Shown: positions 51,860 through 62,047 of the stretch, piece after piece
Layout of the letters: each line of letters starts with the position of its first letter
How positions within the stretch are numbered: position 1 is the first letter of the stretch
NCBI RefSeq assembly: GCF_036632095.1
Contig: NZ_JAPYKW010000002.1
Location: 248,001 to 312,000 of the forward strand
DNA length: 64,000 nt
DNA from: Chlamydia sp. 04-14
Lineage (GTDB): Bacteria > Chlamydiota > Chlamydiia > Chlamydiales > Chlamydiaceae
Direction of reading: 5' to 3'
Position numbers and translations under genes: made by a program
The notes under the pieces: generated by a model
Database searches by the model: none
Told to the model about the DNA's origin: nothing
Seen by the model: only the letters and a program-made list of their open reading frames with translations

Positions 51860-53809
51860 TTATTTCCCCGAACGATTCCATTCCTCATACAAAGATTTGA
51901 TAGAAGCGACTTCTTTCTTGTAATCGTATTTCTGTTTATCTTCGGGGACACCTAGATAAGCTAGTGCTCGATCAGCCACACGACCAAATACCGGAGCAGC
52001 ACATCTACCTCCCATATAATTCTTAGTGCCGTCCTCTCGAACACCATGATCGGGATCATCTATAGAAACAAGCATAACAAGAGGAACGCTAGTTTCTTCT
52101 CCAGGATATATGGGCGTGATTCCAATAAATGAAGAAATATGACGATGCTTGTCATACTTCCCATTAACAAGTTTTTCTGTTGTTCCTGTTTTCCCAGCAC
52201 TAGAATGATTTTTAGGGGAAGCCCGATATCCTGTGCCCCCAGGATATGTAGTAAATCGGATAGCTCTCAACACTTCGTCAACGATATTTTGAGAAAGGAT
52301 CCTTTCTCCTCTAACTTGAGGATGTAACACATATTCTTGTCCAGAAGTAGTCACAATTTTCTTTACCAAAGTAGGACGTACATTGTAACCACCGTTAGCA
52401 AGAATCGCATAAGCCCTCACCATCTGTATTCCTGTGGCAAGAATATTGTAACCCATAGCAAGAGAATATGGAGTCGATAGAGACCATTCAGGAACACCGT
52501 TGATATGAAAACGCTTTGGTGACGGCACTAATCCCGACGCCTCTCCGGGCAACTCTATTCCCGTTTTTTTACCAAATCCTAATAACAACAGCTTCTCTTC
52601 ATACCAATGACTTCCTAAGTTCTGTACTATACGATCAGCAAGTTGTGCAACATAGACATTGGATGATTTTTGTATCGCCATATACATATTTAAACGACGA
52701 TTTGATGAAATATCCTTGAGTGGAAATTGTTTTCTTCCAGGAAAGACCGTACGGGTAACATCGATAGGTTCAGAAGGATCGAATAAAGGTTTCCCTGATT
52801 TTTCTAACATCTCTTCGTTTGCAAGCAATCCAATAGCAATAGTAAGAGGTTTCATAATAGAACCTGGTTCGAAAACATCACTTACTGATTTTACTTTCGT
52901 ATGCTCTATCTTTTCCTTATCATTGAAAAAGTCCTTATACTCTGCAGGATTGAAAAAAGGATATTGCGCTAAGGCTAGAATATCCCCAGTATAGGCATTC
53001 ATTAAAATCAAGCGCCCACCCTTAGCCCGAGCTTCTTTCACACCTTTTTCTAATTCCTCTTCAGCGATTGTCTGTATACACGGATTAATAGTCAGATAGA
53101 TATCCGATCCATCCCTAGGAATTTTTGTAACTTTATCGAGATCTAAACGATTTAAAGGAGAGCGAAGAAATTTGCGCTCTCCAGGTTCTCCTTCAAGAAT
53201 GTGATTGAAATACGCCTCTAATCCTCCGGTAGGAAAGGCTTTTCCTGTTTTCTCATCCTTCACTTCTCTAAGAGTATGGAGAACTTGACCTAGAAGTTTT
53301 CCAAAAGGATACGACCTTTGATAGTCGGTCATAAAAAACAAAGCATTGGAAGGTATTTTAGATTTGGATGCATACCCTCGCCACCAAGAAAGAATTCGAT
53401 CACGTTCAGCACGATCTAGCCATAGAAATAACTTTCTATGCCTAGACTTCCTATCAAATTCTCCTCGCAACTTTCCGTAATCCCCATCGCCAACAAGATT
53501 AAATATTTTCTCAGCAACGGTATCGCGATGTTCTTCTGGAATGGCTACAGCATCTAAACAAAGATGAAATTTAGTAATATCGACAGCTAGAGGCTGTCTC
53601 TGCTCAGGGTCTCCTTTACGTACATTCATCTGAGAAAAGAATGTTCCCCGACGAAAAGGATCCTTAACTCGAAATTCATGTTGCCCTAATGCCTCGGCAG
53701 CCCAACGTTTCCCCTCACAAATCTGAATTTTATAATAACGTATAATAAGGAAAGAGTAGGAGAGCAAAACCCCACAAGTAATCATTGTTAAGTATTTACG
53801 ATGATTCAT
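51860..53809 (-). CDS. pbp3: penicillin-binding protein 3 / FtsI-type transpeptidase
   Basis: 649 residues, class B PBP for septal cross-linking. One N-terminal membrane helix (YLTMITCGVLLSYSFLIIRY), a dimerisation domain, and a transpeptidase domain with the three motifs FEPGSIMKPL (SxxK nucleophile), KSSNVYVA (SxN) and AGKTGTTEK (KTG). Its start overlaps ftsL by 14 bp, as in a dcw cluster. Corresponds to CT270. Confidence 0.94.
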   Translation of the reverse strand: MNHRKYLTMITCGVLLSYSFLIIRYYKIQICEGKRWAAEALGQHEFRVKDPFRRGTFFSQMNVRKGDPEQRQPLAVDITKFHLCLDAVAIPEEHRDTVAEKIFNLVGDGDYGKLRGEFDRKSRHRKLFLWLDRAERDRILSWWRGYASKSKIPSNALFFMTDYQRSYPFGKLLGQVLHTLREVKDEKTGKAFPTGGLEAYFNHILEGEPGERKFLRSPLNRLDLDKVTKIPRDGSDIYLTINPCIQTIAEEELEKGVKEARAKGGRLILMNAYTGDILALAQYPFFNPAEYKDFFNDKEKIEHTKVKSVSDVFEPGSIMKPLTIAIGLLANEEMLEKSGKPLFDPSEPIDVTRTVFPGRKQFPLKDISSNRRLNMYMAIQKSSNVYVAQLADRIVQNLGSHWYEEKLLLLGFGKKTGIELPGEASGLVPSPKRFHINGVPEWSLSTPYSLAMGYNILATGIQMVRAYAILANGGYNVRPTLVKKIVTTSGQEYVLHPQVRGERILSQNIVDEVLRAIRFTTYPGGTGYRASPKNHSSAGKTGTTEKLVNGKYDKHRHISSFIGITPIYPGEETSVPLVMLVSIDDPDHGVREDGTKNYMGGRCAAPVFGRVADRALAYLGVPEDKQKYDYKKEVASIKSLYEEWNRSGK

Positions 53810-54083
53810 AGGTCACAATACAAACACTATCTTCTGTAGGATATTGGAGATATTGATATTCAGGAAGGCTTGCTATATGCATGAGATGTTCAGGACTTTC
53901 TATTTTATCAATAAGAAAACCCAAAGCAATATTTTCTTGTTCTCTTTGGCGTAACTTTGACCATAAAGAAGGAATTTCCAATCGCAATTTAGTCAGATCA
54001 TTTTGTTTATTAATATAGGAATAAAGTAAACCACCTAGAAAACAAAAACAAAAAAACAGACGCAAAAACCGATATTTATTCAT
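53796..54083 (-). CDS. ftsL: cell division protein FtsL
   Basis: 95 residues: a short basic start, a single membrane helix ([19 protein letters not shown], about 6-24), and a periplasmic helix [20 protein letters not shown] with leucine periodicity. Sequence conservation in FtsL is poor, so the call rests on topology, size and location between rsmH and pbp3. Corresponds to CT271. It overlaps rsmH by 4 bp. Possible partner of the FtsB-like protein at 21.4 kb. Confidence 0.82.
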   Translation of the reverse strand: MNKYRFLRLFFCFCFLGGLLYSYINKQNDLTKLRLEIPSLWSKLRQREQENIALGFLIDKIESPEHLMHIASLPEYQYLQYPTEDSVCIVTYESS

Positions 54084-54976
54084 GAGAATTTCTTTTCAAA
54101 GCAACGGAGTTTTGCCGATCTACAACGAGGATTTTTTCTTGTTTCTTCATATGTAGGCATAACGACTTTCTTAGTAAGAATTTGTCCTAGTCCCGACTTC
54201 TCAGCCTCTTTAAAAAACCATTTTACAGGACGATCTTCCGAACTGCAAAATGAAATAATCACCAAACGCCCCTCAGGAGCAAGCCAACGCATAGCAGACT
54301 CTAGCAATACTTTCAACTGCAGGTCCTCTTGATTTACATACACTCGTAAAGCTTGGAAAATTAAAGTCAGTGGATGGATTTTCTTACGTAAACGATATGA
54401 AGGGAAAACCCTTCCTGTTGCTTCTTTTAAATCTTTCACAGTAATAATTTTCTTATGTCTTCTAAAATGCACCACAGCTTTAGCTACATTTTTCCAATGT
54501 GGTTCTTCTCCATATTCACGAAAAATCTTACCTAACTCTTCTTCGCGAAGCGTGTTTAATACTTCACTTGCTGTGATTCCCTTAGAAGTATCCATGCGCA
54601 TATCTAAATCATGATTTTCTCCTTGAAAACTAAAACCACGGGATAAAGTATCTAACTGCATAGAAGAAACTCCAAGATCAGCAAGTATACCATCATAAAT
54701 ACCTTCCCTAGGGTCGTTAGCAAGATCCTCAAACGAGGCATGACGAAGGTGAACGCGATCTCCAAATTTTTCTAAACGTTCCTTTGCTAAAGATAAAGCT
54801 GATGCATCACGATCAGAGCCATCATAAGAAATTATAGAAGGATAGGCAGAAAGAAACGCCTCAGCATGACCCCCAGCTCCTACAGTGACATCACAGAAAG
54901 ATCGTGGGTTTCGATTAGAAAACCACGACAAACACTCGTTTACTAATACCGGAATATGGGAAGGAACCTCAGACAC
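54080..54976 (-). CDS. rsmH: 16S rRNA m4C1402 methyltransferase
   Basis: 298 residues (MraW). [13 protein letters not shown] and the SAM loop [14 protein letters not shown] open the protein, followed by [29 protein letters not shown] and [11 protein letters not shown], with the closing [15 protein letters not shown] (family FHSLEDR). It N4-methylates C1402, the same nucleotide that RsmI 2'-O-methylates. First gene of the leftward rsmH-ftsL-pbp3 operon. Corresponds to CT272. Confidence 0.96.
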   Translation of the reverse strand: MSEVPSHIPVLVNECLSWFSNRNPRSFCDVTVGAGGHAEAFLSAYPSIISYDGSDRDASALSLAKERLEKFGDRVHLRHASFEDLANDPREGIYDGILADLGVSSMQLDTLSRGFSFQGENHDLDMRMDTSKGITASEVLNTLREEELGKIFREYGEEPHWKNVAKAVVHFRRHKKIITVKDLKEATGRVFPSYRLRKKIHPLTLIFQALRVYVNQEDLQLKVLLESAMRWLAPEGRLVIISFCSSEDRPVKWFFKEAEKSGLGQILTKKVVMPTYEETRKNPRCRSAKLRCFEKKFS

Positions 54977-55148
54977 AAAAACGCCTAAATCATTCTAAAA
55001 ACAACAATACGAGAAAAATATACACCATTAGAGAGAATGGGGAAAGATTTCTATTATTTGTCATTTTTGATTTTAAGAATAATTAAGACTATTGACTTTT
55101 TCCTTTACCCTATTATGATTTAGAAAGTAGGGTTTTAAAGGCTGTATT

Positions 55149-55700
55149 ATGGTAGAAATTTTTAATTACAGTACCTCTGTTTACGAAAAACACGCGTCTA
55201 ACAATAAAGTAGTGAACGATTTCCGCAAGGAAGTTCACATGGAAAGTTTGACGATCCGTGATGTAGCGAAGCATGCCCAAATTTTGGACATGACGCCAAA
55301 ACCCTCGGCTTTATCTTCTCTTATGCAGACGAATAAGAAAACCCATTGGGCATTCTTTTCGCCTCCTAATAACTTCCATAAACAGCGATTCTCGACTCCT
55401 TATTTAGCCCCTTCATTAGGATCTCCTGATCAACAGGATGATGATTTGGAGAAAATTTCTTCCTATTTAAAGGTACTGACTCGAGGAAAATTCTCTTATC
55501 AAAGTCGTGTAACACCTTTTCTCTCTTATAAAGATCAAGAAGAAAGCGAAGAAGAGGAAGAAGAAGCTTCTGATTCTGAAGAAGACGTTATCGTTCAAGA
55601 AGGAAAAATCTTACTCAAAGCTATTGATCTAGGATTGAAGTCTTCTAATATCATGATCGATTATGTTATTTCTCGTATTTTTCAATTTGTTCAAGGCTAA
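55149..55700 (+). CDS. hypothetical protein CT273-like
   Basis: 183 residues, no known domain, no signal peptide or membrane segment. The N-terminus is polar (EIFNYSTSVYEKHASNNKVV), the middle is Ser/Pro-rich (PSALSSLMQTNKKTHWAFF), then there is an acidic run (EESEEEEEEASDSEEDVIV) and a short amphipathic C-terminal helix. The frame ends 3 bp before the TPR gene, so they are co-transcribed. Low complexity plus a neighbouring TPR chaperone suggests a type III substrate or regulator, by inference only. Confidence 0.75.
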   Translation: MVEIFNYSTSVYEKHASNNKVVNDFRKEVHMESLTIRDVAKHAQILDMTPKPSALSSLMQTNKKTHWAFFSPPNNFHKQRFSTPYLAPSLGSPDQQDDDLEKISSYLKVLTRGKFSYQSRVTPFLSYKDQEESEEEEEEASDSEEDVIVQEGKILLKAIDLGLKSSNIMIDYVISRIFQFVQG

Positions 55701-55703
55701 AAT

Positions 55704-56135
55704 ATGTTGGATAATGAATGGAAAGCCATCTTAGGATGGGGAGATGAAGAACTCGAAGAATTACGTATTTCTGGATATATTTTTCTTCGTCAGGGACATT
55801 ACCAAAAAGCCATCCTCTTTTTCGAAGCCTTGGTTATTTTAGATCCATTAAGTATTTATGATTTCCAAACTCTTGGCGGATTATATTTACAAATTGGAGA
55901 GAATGCTAAAGCTTTAGGAGTCTTAGACCAAGCTTTACGTATGCAAGGAGATCATCTCCCTACATTATTAAATAAAACTAAAGCTCTCTTTTGTTTGAAT
56001 CGTATTGACGAAGCCTCTGCCATAGCTGTTTATCTTACATCGTGCGACGATCCTATAATCGCTAATGACGCCGAAGCTTTGCTTATGAGCTACACTAAAA
56101 GAACGATCAAAAAGCCTGTTGCTCTTTCTAATTAA
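55704..56135 (+). CDS. TPR protein resembling class II secretion chaperones
   Basis: 143 residues of tandem TPR units: LRISGYIFLRQGHYQKAILF, then LGGLYLQIGENAKALGVLDQ and LLNKTKALFCLNRIDEASAI. The size and three-TPR layout match SycD/LcrH chaperones for translocator proteins. Chlamydia has Scc2 and Scc3 of that class elsewhere, so this (CT274) may be a further member or a general adaptor. The partner may be the preceding gene product. Confidence 0.8.
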   Translation: MLDNEWKAILGWGDEELEELRISGYIFLRQGHYQKAILFFEALVILDPLSIYDFQTLGGLYLQIGENAKALGVLDQALRMQGDHLPTLLNKTKALFCLNRIDEASAIAVYLTSCDDPIIANDAEALLMSYTKRTIKKPVALSN

Positions 56136-56330
56136 TCTTGTGCGTGCTTATTAAGAACGTTCGCGTGTATATTTATAATAATTCCTTATCCATTTGAAAT
56201 CGTCTTGCCGTTTTTTTGCAGAAAAACTGTTGATTGCTTATCAATAGCAATGGTACATTGGCAATTTCTTCTTAAACGAGCATAAGTTGCCCGTCCATAA
56301 GAAAATTCTCGACACGTTAAAGAGAGCAGC

Positions 56331-57683
56331 ATGTTAACCTGTAACGATTGTAGTACTTGGGAACAGTTTGTGAATTATGTTAAGACACGTTGCTCAAAAA
56401 CGGCTTTTGAAAATTGGATTTCTCCTATTCAAATCATAGAAGAAACACAAGAAAAAATCCGTTTAGAAGTTCCCAATATCTTTGTTCAAAATTACCTTCT
56501 TGATAATTACAAACAAGATCTGTGTTCTTTTGTTCCCCTTGATGCCCAAGGAGAGCCAGCTTTAGAATTTGTTGTTGCAGAAATCAAAAAAGCTCCTATG
56601 CAACCTATTGCACCTCGAGAGCAACAAGAGAGCCCTGCAGAAACTTTTGAAGAATCTAAAGACTTTGAACTAAAATTAAACGCAGCTTACCGTTTTGATA
56701 ATTTCATAGAAGGCCCTTCAAACCAATTTGTCAAATCTGCAGCTGTAGGCATAGCAGGACGTCCCGGACGCTCTTATAATCCTCTATTTATCCATGGAGG
56801 TGTAGGCCTGGGAAAAACTCATTTGCTCCATGCTGTAGGTCACTACGTTAGAGAACATCATAAAAATCTTCGCGTTCATTGCATTACTACAGAAGCTTTT
56901 ATCAATGATTTAGTGCAACACCTTAGACTGAAATCTATTGATAAAATGAAGAATTTTTATCGTTCTTTAGATCTACTTCTTGTCGACGACATCCAGTTTT
57001 TGCAAAATAGACAAAATTTTGAAGAAGAATTTTGCAATACTTTTGAGACCTTAATTAATTTAAATAAACAAATCGTTATTACTAGCGACAAGCCTCCAGG
57101 ACAATTGAAATTGTCAGAACGTATTATTGCTAGAATGGAATGGGGCTTAGTTGCTCACGTAGGCATTCCTGATTTAGAAACTCGTGTAGCAATTTTACAA
57201 CATAAGGCAGAACAAAAAGGTCTGCTTATTCCTAATGAAATTGCCTTCTATATTGCCGATCATATTTATGGAAATGTGAGACAACTGGAAGGAGCTATTA
57301 ATAAGCTCACTGCCTACTGTCGTTTATTTGGAAAGACACTTACCGAAAGCATTGTTCGAGACACTTTAAAAGAGCTTTTCCGTTCCCCTTCCAAACAAAA
57401 AGTCTCTGTAGAAAGTATATTAAAAAGTGTTGCTACTGTCTTCCAAGTAAAATTACAGGATCTTAAGGGAACTTCACGTTCTAAAGAACTTGTTTTAGCT
57501 CGTCAAGTCGCGATGTACCTTGCGAAAACTTTAATTACAGATTCTCTAGTCGCCATAGGTTCTGCCTTCGGGAAAACTCATTCCACAGTACTTTATGCTT
57601 GCAAAACTATAGAACAGAAAATAGAAAAAGATGAAACTCTAACGCGTCAAATTAGTTTATGTAAAAACCACATTGTTGGGTAA
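56331..57683 (+). CDS. dnaA: replication initiator DnaA, second copy
   Basis: 450 residues. Domain I (about 1-85) has [20 protein letters not shown]. The AAA+ core begins [19 protein letters not shown] with Walker [15 protein letters not shown] and Walker [12 protein letters not shown]. The DNA-binding domain has the signature [17 protein letters not shown] (DnaA box contact helix). Chlamydiae carry two dnaA genes; order identifies this as dnaA2 (CT275). It precedes the bactofilin gene by 16 bp. I do not see a DnaA-box cluster nearby, so no origin is called. Confidence 0.94.
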   Translation: MLTCNDCSTWEQFVNYVKTRCSKTAFENWISPIQIIEETQEKIRLEVPNIFVQNYLLDNYKQDLCSFVPLDAQGEPALEFVVAEIKKAPMQPIAPREQQESPAETFEESKDFELKLNAAYRFDNFIEGPSNQFVKSAAVGIAGRPGRSYNPLFIHGGVGLGKTHLLHAVGHYVREHHKNLRVHCITTEAFINDLVQHLRLKSIDKMKNFYRSLDLLLVDDIQFLQNRQNFEEEFCNTFETLINLNKQIVITSDKPPGQLKLSERIIARMEWGLVAHVGIPDLETRVAILQHKAEQKGLLIPNEIAFYIADHIYGNVRQLEGAINKLTAYCRLFGKTLTESIVRDTLKELFRSPSKQKVSVESILKSVATVFQVKLQDLKGTSRSKELVLARQVAMYLAKTLITDSLVAIGSAFGKTHSTVLYACKTIEQKIEKDETLTRQISLCKNHIVG

Positions 57684-57699
57684 TCTAGGAGAATTCCTA

Positions 57700-58293
57700 A
57701 TGTTCCGTAGAACTGGAAAAAGTCCCTTTGAAGATGTTCAGACATTATACGAAGAAGAAACACCTTCACATTCTAATTATCCCTCCTATCCTAGATCTGA
57801 GCGTTTAGATTCTCCTCCGAATCTTTTTGATTCTCCAAAATCTCCAGAAACGCGTCCACTATCTTCTTCTTATCCTATAAGTGAAGAACCACAAAAATGG
57901 ACGTCTCAATCTTCTGAAGTTGATTCCCTACTCTCATTTTCAGAAGAGCCTGAAACCACTCTTGGAGAAGGTGTGACATTCAAAGGCGAATTAGCTTTTG
58001 ACCGTTTATTACGCATTGATGGCACCTTTGAAGGTATTTTAGTTTCTAACGGAAAAATAATTATAGGCCCTAAAGGTTGTGTAAAGGCTGACATACAGCT
58101 TCAAGAAGCAATTATTGAAGGTGTTGTTGAAGGCAATATCACAGTGAGTGGGAAATTAGAACTCCGTGGTGAAGCGATAGTTAAAGGTGATATCCAAGCA
58201 GGAACTTTGTGTGTTGATGAAGGAGTCCGTCTTTTAGGCTACGTAGCTATTGTTGGAATCAACGAAGAGTCTCAGAAAGAAAAAGACTTATAA
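57700..58293 (+). CDS. bacA: bactofilin BacA
   Basis: 197 residues from ATG 57700 with TAGGAG 8 nt before it; the TTG at 57673 is in dnaA. The N-terminal ~85 residues are Ser/Pro-rich and disordered, with MFRRTGKSPFEDV possibly membrane-associating. The bactofilin beta-helix core follows: EGVTFKGELAFDRLLRIDGT, IIGPKGCVKADIQLQEAIIE, ITVSGKLELRGEAIVKGDI. Bactofilins polymerise without nucleotide; in C. trachomatis the orthologue (CT276) controls cell size and morphology. The end overlaps the convergent comF-like gene by 35 bp. Confidence 0.92.
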   Translation: MFRRTGKSPFEDVQTLYEEETPSHSNYPSYPRSERLDSPPNLFDSPKSPETRPLSSSYPISEEPQKWTSQSSEVDSLLSFSEEPETTLGEGVTFKGELAFDRLLRIDGTFEGILVSNGKIIIGPKGCVKADIQLQEAIIEGVVEGNITVSGKLELRGEAIVKGDIQAGTLCVDEGVRLLGYVAIVGINEESQKEKDL

Positions 58294-58855
58294 GTATTGC
58301 AGGCCGCGCAGCGTGCCTTTCAATACTATTCTGCCATTCACGAGATAATGGATAGTCAGATAAAATACATATCGGCCCCACATCTATGTATTTTTTTAAA
58401 CTATTTAATTCGCGTTCTAGAGGTAAAATTCCCTGATAAGGAACTCCTGTTTCTTTAGATAACTGTTTCGCAAAATCCTTAGGAAATTTTGATATTAGAT
58501 AAAAAATCTTTTTAGGAAAAATTTCATGAAATTCCCACTGGCATCTTATAACTCTTGTAAAAAATTTGATGGCGGGCAACTTGCCAAGACAAGCCTGAGA
58601 ATATAGAGAAAGTGCTTTCGCAGAAGGAACATATAAACAAAAAGATTTCCGAGAAAACGAGGGAAGGCAATCTCGGCAAGTCGCTATCTCATCTATTCCT
58701 AAAATATGAAAACAATGCGGACAACGTCCTACTATCTTTTCTATTTTTAACGTTTCTAAGCACCCACGACATAAAAATTCTCCGGGTTCTCGGCAACCGT
58801 AACAGAGCTTGGGGAAAATTAAACTAAGAAAAAAACTAAAGAATCTCTGAATCAC
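58259..58855 (-). CDS. ComF-like protein with degenerate phosphoribosyltransferase
   Basis: 198 residues. The N-terminus has the ComF double zinc-ribbon: [15 protein letters not shown], then [19 protein letters not shown]. The rest aligns with a phosphoribosyltransferase in length, but the PRPP loop (usually VLLVDDVxTTG) is not recognisable; the equivalent place reads [14 protein letters not shown]. It thus probably lacks PRTase activity. ComF supports DNA uptake in other bacteria. Its convergent end lies inside the bactofilin gene. Confidence 0.75.
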   Translation of the reverse strand: MIQRFFSFFLSLIFPKLCYGCREPGEFLCRGCLETLKIEKIVGRCPHCFHILGIDEIATCRDCLPSFSRKSFCLYVPSAKALSLYSQACLGKLPAIKFFTRVIRCQWEFHEIFPKKIFYLISKFPKDFAKQLSKETGVPYQGILPLERELNSLKKYIDVGPICILSDYPLSREWQNSIERHAARPAILISLFLSETLR

Positions 58856-58936
58856 GCAAAATTTTTATTCCTAAAATTCCAACCAATTTGTTACGTTCTT
58901 AAACGTGTAGAAGCTTCAACTTCCCTCTCAGTAGCA

Positions 58937-60448
58937 ATGCTTAAACGATTTGTTAATTCCATCTGGGAAATTTGTCAAAAGGACAAGTTTCAACGCTTTA
59001 CTCCAGTTGCAGACGCTATTGATACGTTTTGCTACGAGCCTATCCATAAGTCCTCATCTCCTCCGTTCATTCGTGATGCCGTAGATGTCAAACGTTGGAT
59101 GATGCTTGTTGTTATTGCCCTATTTCCAGCAACGTTTTTAGCAATATGGAATTCGGGAGTACAAGCTTTAGTCTATGGGTCTGGAAATGCCCAGCTCATG
59201 GAATCATTCTTACACATCTCTGGATTTCGTAGTTATCTCTCATTTATTTTCCATGATATCGGTTTATTTTCCGTTCTTTGGACAGGATGTAAGATTTTTA
59301 TTCCTCTACTGATAATTAGCTATTCGGTAGGAGGTGCTTGCGAAGTGCTCTTCGCTGTCGTTAGAAAACATAAAATTGCTGAGGGATTACTCGTCACAGG
59401 AATTCTCTATCCTCTAACATTACCACCAACAATTCCTTATTGGATGGCTGCCTTAGGAATTGCTTTTGGTGTTGTCGTTAGTAAAGAATTATTCGGTGGA
59501 ACAGGAATGAATATTCTCAATCCTGCTCTCTCAGGAAGAGCTTTCCTATTTTTCACATTTCCCGCAAAGATGAGTGGGGATGTCTGGGTAGGAAGTAACC
59601 CAACAAAAATTAAAGAAAGCCTCCTTGCTATGAATTCTACAGCAGGAAAATCGATCATCGATGGCTTCTCTCAGTCTACCTGCTTGCAAACATTAAATTC
59701 GACATCTCCTGCTGTAAAAAGAGTTCATGTAGATGCTATAGCTTCTAACGTATTACATATGACGCATGTCCCTACAGAAAGTGTGATACACTCACAATTT
59801 TCTATCTGGACAGAGTCTCATCCTGGATTAGTGTTAGATAAGCTCACCCTAGAACAATTACAAAATTTTGTGACATCTCCTCTTAGTGAGGGGGGACTAG
59901 GTTTATTGCCAACACAGTTTGATTCAGCTTATTCAATTACTGATGTGATCTATGGTATTGGGAAGTTCTCTTCAGGAAATTTATTCTGGGGAAATATTAT
60001 TGGTTCCTTAGGAGAAACATCAACATTTGCTTGCTTACTTGGTGCTGCATTTCTCATTGTAACAGGTATTGCCTCGTGGAGAACGATGGTCTCCTTCGGT
60101 ATAGGAGCTTTCATCACAGCTTGGCTATTTAAAATTTTTAGCATTCTTATTGTTGGGAAACATGGAGCTTGGGCCCCTGCAAGATTCTTTATCCCTGCCT
60201 ACCGACAGTTATTCCTTGGGGGTTTAGCCTTCGGTCTTGTATTCATGGCTACAGACCCTGTATCATCCCCAACCATGAAATTAGCAAAATGGATTTACGG
60301 ATTATTTATTGGTTTTATGACAATTGTTATCCGACTCATAAATCCCGCATATCCCGAAGGAGTTATGCTCGCCATTCTTCTCGGAAATGTATTTGCTCCT
60401 CTTCTTGATTACTTTGCTGTAAGAAAGTATAGACGAAGGAGAATATAA
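58937..60448 (+). CDS. nqrB: Na+-translocating NADH:quinone reductase subunit B
   Basis: 503 residues, a multi-spanning membrane subunit. Start [18 protein letters not shown]; membrane segments from about residue 55. [20 protein letters not shown] is strongly conserved, and the covalent FMN threonine is in [16 protein letters not shown] long loop between (about 215-330) is typical of chlamydial NqrB. First gene of nqrBCDE; nqrA and nqrF are not in the window. The complex oxidises NADH, reduces menaquinone and pumps Na+. Corresponds to CT278. Confidence 0.96.
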   Translation: MLKRFVNSIWEICQKDKFQRFTPVADAIDTFCYEPIHKSSSPPFIRDAVDVKRWMMLVVIALFPATFLAIWNSGVQALVYGSGNAQLMESFLHISGFRSYLSFIFHDIGLFSVLWTGCKIFIPLLIISYSVGGACEVLFAVVRKHKIAEGLLVTGILYPLTLPPTIPYWMAALGIAFGVVVSKELFGGTGMNILNPALSGRAFLFFTFPAKMSGDVWVGSNPTKIKESLLAMNSTAGKSIIDGFSQSTCLQTLNSTSPAVKRVHVDAIASNVLHMTHVPTESVIHSQFSIWTESHPGLVLDKLTLEQLQNFVTSPLSEGGLGLLPTQFDSAYSITDVIYGIGKFSSGNLFWGNIIGSLGETSTFACLLGAAFLIVTGIASWRTMVSFGIGAFITAWLFKIFSILIVGKHGAWAPARFFIPAYRQLFLGGLAFGLVFMATDPVSSPTMKLAKWIYGLFIGFMTIVIRLINPAYPEGVMLAILLGNVFAPLLDYFAVRKYRRRRI

Positions 60449-60452
60449 AACT

Positions 60453-61415
60453 ATGTCTTCAGAGAAATCTAAATCCCATCTGAATCAAACATGGTATGTT
60501 ATACTTTTCATTTTCGCTTTAAGTTTATTCTCTAGCGTTTTCCTTTCTACCGTGTACTATATCTTAGCTCCTTTCCAAGAAAGAGCAGCTATTTTTGATC
60601 GCAATCAGCAAATGCTAACCGCGGCACATGTTTTAGATTTTTCTGGAAAATTTCAAATCTATGAGAAGGGTTCTTGGCAACCCGCTGTATATGACAAAAC
60701 GTCCCACCTACTTAAAGTTGCAGATAAACGCGCGCCTGTTGTCACAAGCTCGGTTTTAGACTCCTACGCACAGGGGTTTGTTCGTCCCCTACTTGCAGAT
60801 AAACGTGGTCAGATGTTTTCCTTCGAAGAAAAAAATATCAACGTTACAGAATTTGTCGAAAAACATCAAAATGGTCATTTTTATCAACAACCCTTACTAC
60901 TATTTTATGTAATCTTAGCAAATACTGAACAGGCTAGAGCAATGAGCGCTGCCGAGGTTATTAAAAATCCTTCAGTAGTTCGCGCTATTATTATTCCAAT
61001 TTCTGGATTTGGTTTGTGGGGGCCTATTTATGGCTATCTTGCTGTAGAAAATAACGGTGATACCGTTTTAGGAACAGCATGGTATCAACAAGTAGAAACC
61101 CCAGGATTAGGAGCAAATATTGCTAATCCTCAGTGGCAAAAGCAATTCTATGGTAAGAAAATCTTCTTACAAACAGCATCAGGAAATACCGATTTCGCTA
61201 CAACTTCTTTAGGTCTTGAGGTAATTAAAGGCTCAGTACAATCAGCATTTGGAACATCTCCAAAAGCATTATCATCGATTGATGGTATTTCTGGGGCAAC
61301 ATTAACATGTAATGGTGTTACCGAAGCTTACGCACGGTCTTTAGCTCCCTATCGAAGTTTGTTGATGTCTTTCGCTAAGCTTAACAACCAGAGAGATCAC
61401 AATGGCAGCAAATAA
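60453..61415 (+). CDS. nqrC: Na+-translocating NADH:quinone reductase subunit C
   Basis: 320 residues. One N-terminal membrane helix ([20 protein letters not shown]), then a periplasmic FMN domain with [29 protein letters not shown] and the covalent flavin site [11 protein letters not shown], in which the last Thr of SGAT carries FMN. Starts 4 bp after nqrB and overlaps nqrD by 14 bp. Corresponds to CT279. Confidence 0.96.
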   Translation: MSSEKSKSHLNQTWYVILFIFALSLFSSVFLSTVYYILAPFQERAAIFDRNQQMLTAAHVLDFSGKFQIYEKGSWQPAVYDKTSHLLKVADKRAPVVTSSVLDSYAQGFVRPLLADKRGQMFSFEEKNINVTEFVEKHQNGHFYQQPLLLFYVILANTEQARAMSAAEVIKNPSVVRAIIIPISGFGLWGPIYGYLAVENNGDTVLGTAWYQQVETPGLGANIANPQWQKQFYGKKIFLQTASGNTDFATTSLGLEVIKGSVQSAFGTSPKALSSIDGISGATLTCNGVTEAYARSLAPYRSLLMSFAKLNNQRDHNGSK

Positions 61416-62043
61416 ATCATACAAGAGTTATTTCCTTGATCCTCTCTGGGACAATAACCAACCTCTAATTGCTATTTTAGGGATTTGTTCTGCACTTGCT
61501 GTAACAACAACAGTGAATACAGCTATTACTATGGGCCTTGCTGTAAGCTTCGTTACAGGATGCTCCTCGTTCTTTGTATCTCTATTGCGAAAAGTTACTC
61601 CTGATAGCGTTCGTATGATCACTCAGCTGATTATCATTAGCTTATTTGTGATTGTTATTGATCAGTTTTTAAAAGCTTTTTTCTTCGATATCTCAAAAAC
61701 ACTATCCGTGTTCGTTGGGTTGATTATCACTAACTGTATCGTTATGGGAAGAGCTGAAAGTCTAGCGAGAAACGTACCCCCTATTCCAGCATTTTTAGAT
61801 GGTTTCGCATCGGGATTAGGCTACGGCTGGGTATTAGTTTCTGTGAGTATAATAAGAGAGTTCTTCGGTTTCGGTACTATTCTTGGATTACAACTTATAC
61901 CAAAATGTTTTTATGCTTCCGAAGCTCATCCCGACGGCTATGAAAACTTTGGTTTGATGGTTTTAGCTCCCTCGGCATTTTTCCTTTTGGGCATTATGAT
62001 TTGGGGAGTGAATATTCTTAGATCTAAGAAGGCAAAAAGGTAG
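61402..62043 (+). CDS. nqrD: Na+-translocating NADH:quinone reductase subunit D
   Basis: 213 residues, six membrane helices. The two cysteines that bind the intramembrane iron-sulfur site with NqrE are present: [12 protein letters not shown] and [11 protein letters not shown]. The closing [12 protein letters not shown] and [15 protein letters not shown] are typical. Overlaps nqrC and is 4 bp from nqrE. Corresponds to CT280. Confidence 0.96.
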   Translation: MAANKSYKSYFLDPLWDNNQPLIAILGICSALAVTTTVNTAITMGLAVSFVTGCSSFFVSLLRKVTPDSVRMITQLIIISLFVIVIDQFLKAFFFDISKTLSVFVGLIITNCIVMGRAESLARNVPPIPAFLDGFASGLGYGWVLVSVSIIREFFGFGTILGLQLIPKCFYASEAHPDGYENFGLMVLAPSAFFLLGIMIWGVNILRSKKAKR

Positions 62044-62047
62044 CTTT

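Noticed and set aside
56136-56330. Replication origin next to dnaA2
   Set aside because: I found no cluster of DnaA boxes (TTATCCACA type) in the spacer; a second dnaA alone is not evidence of an origin.
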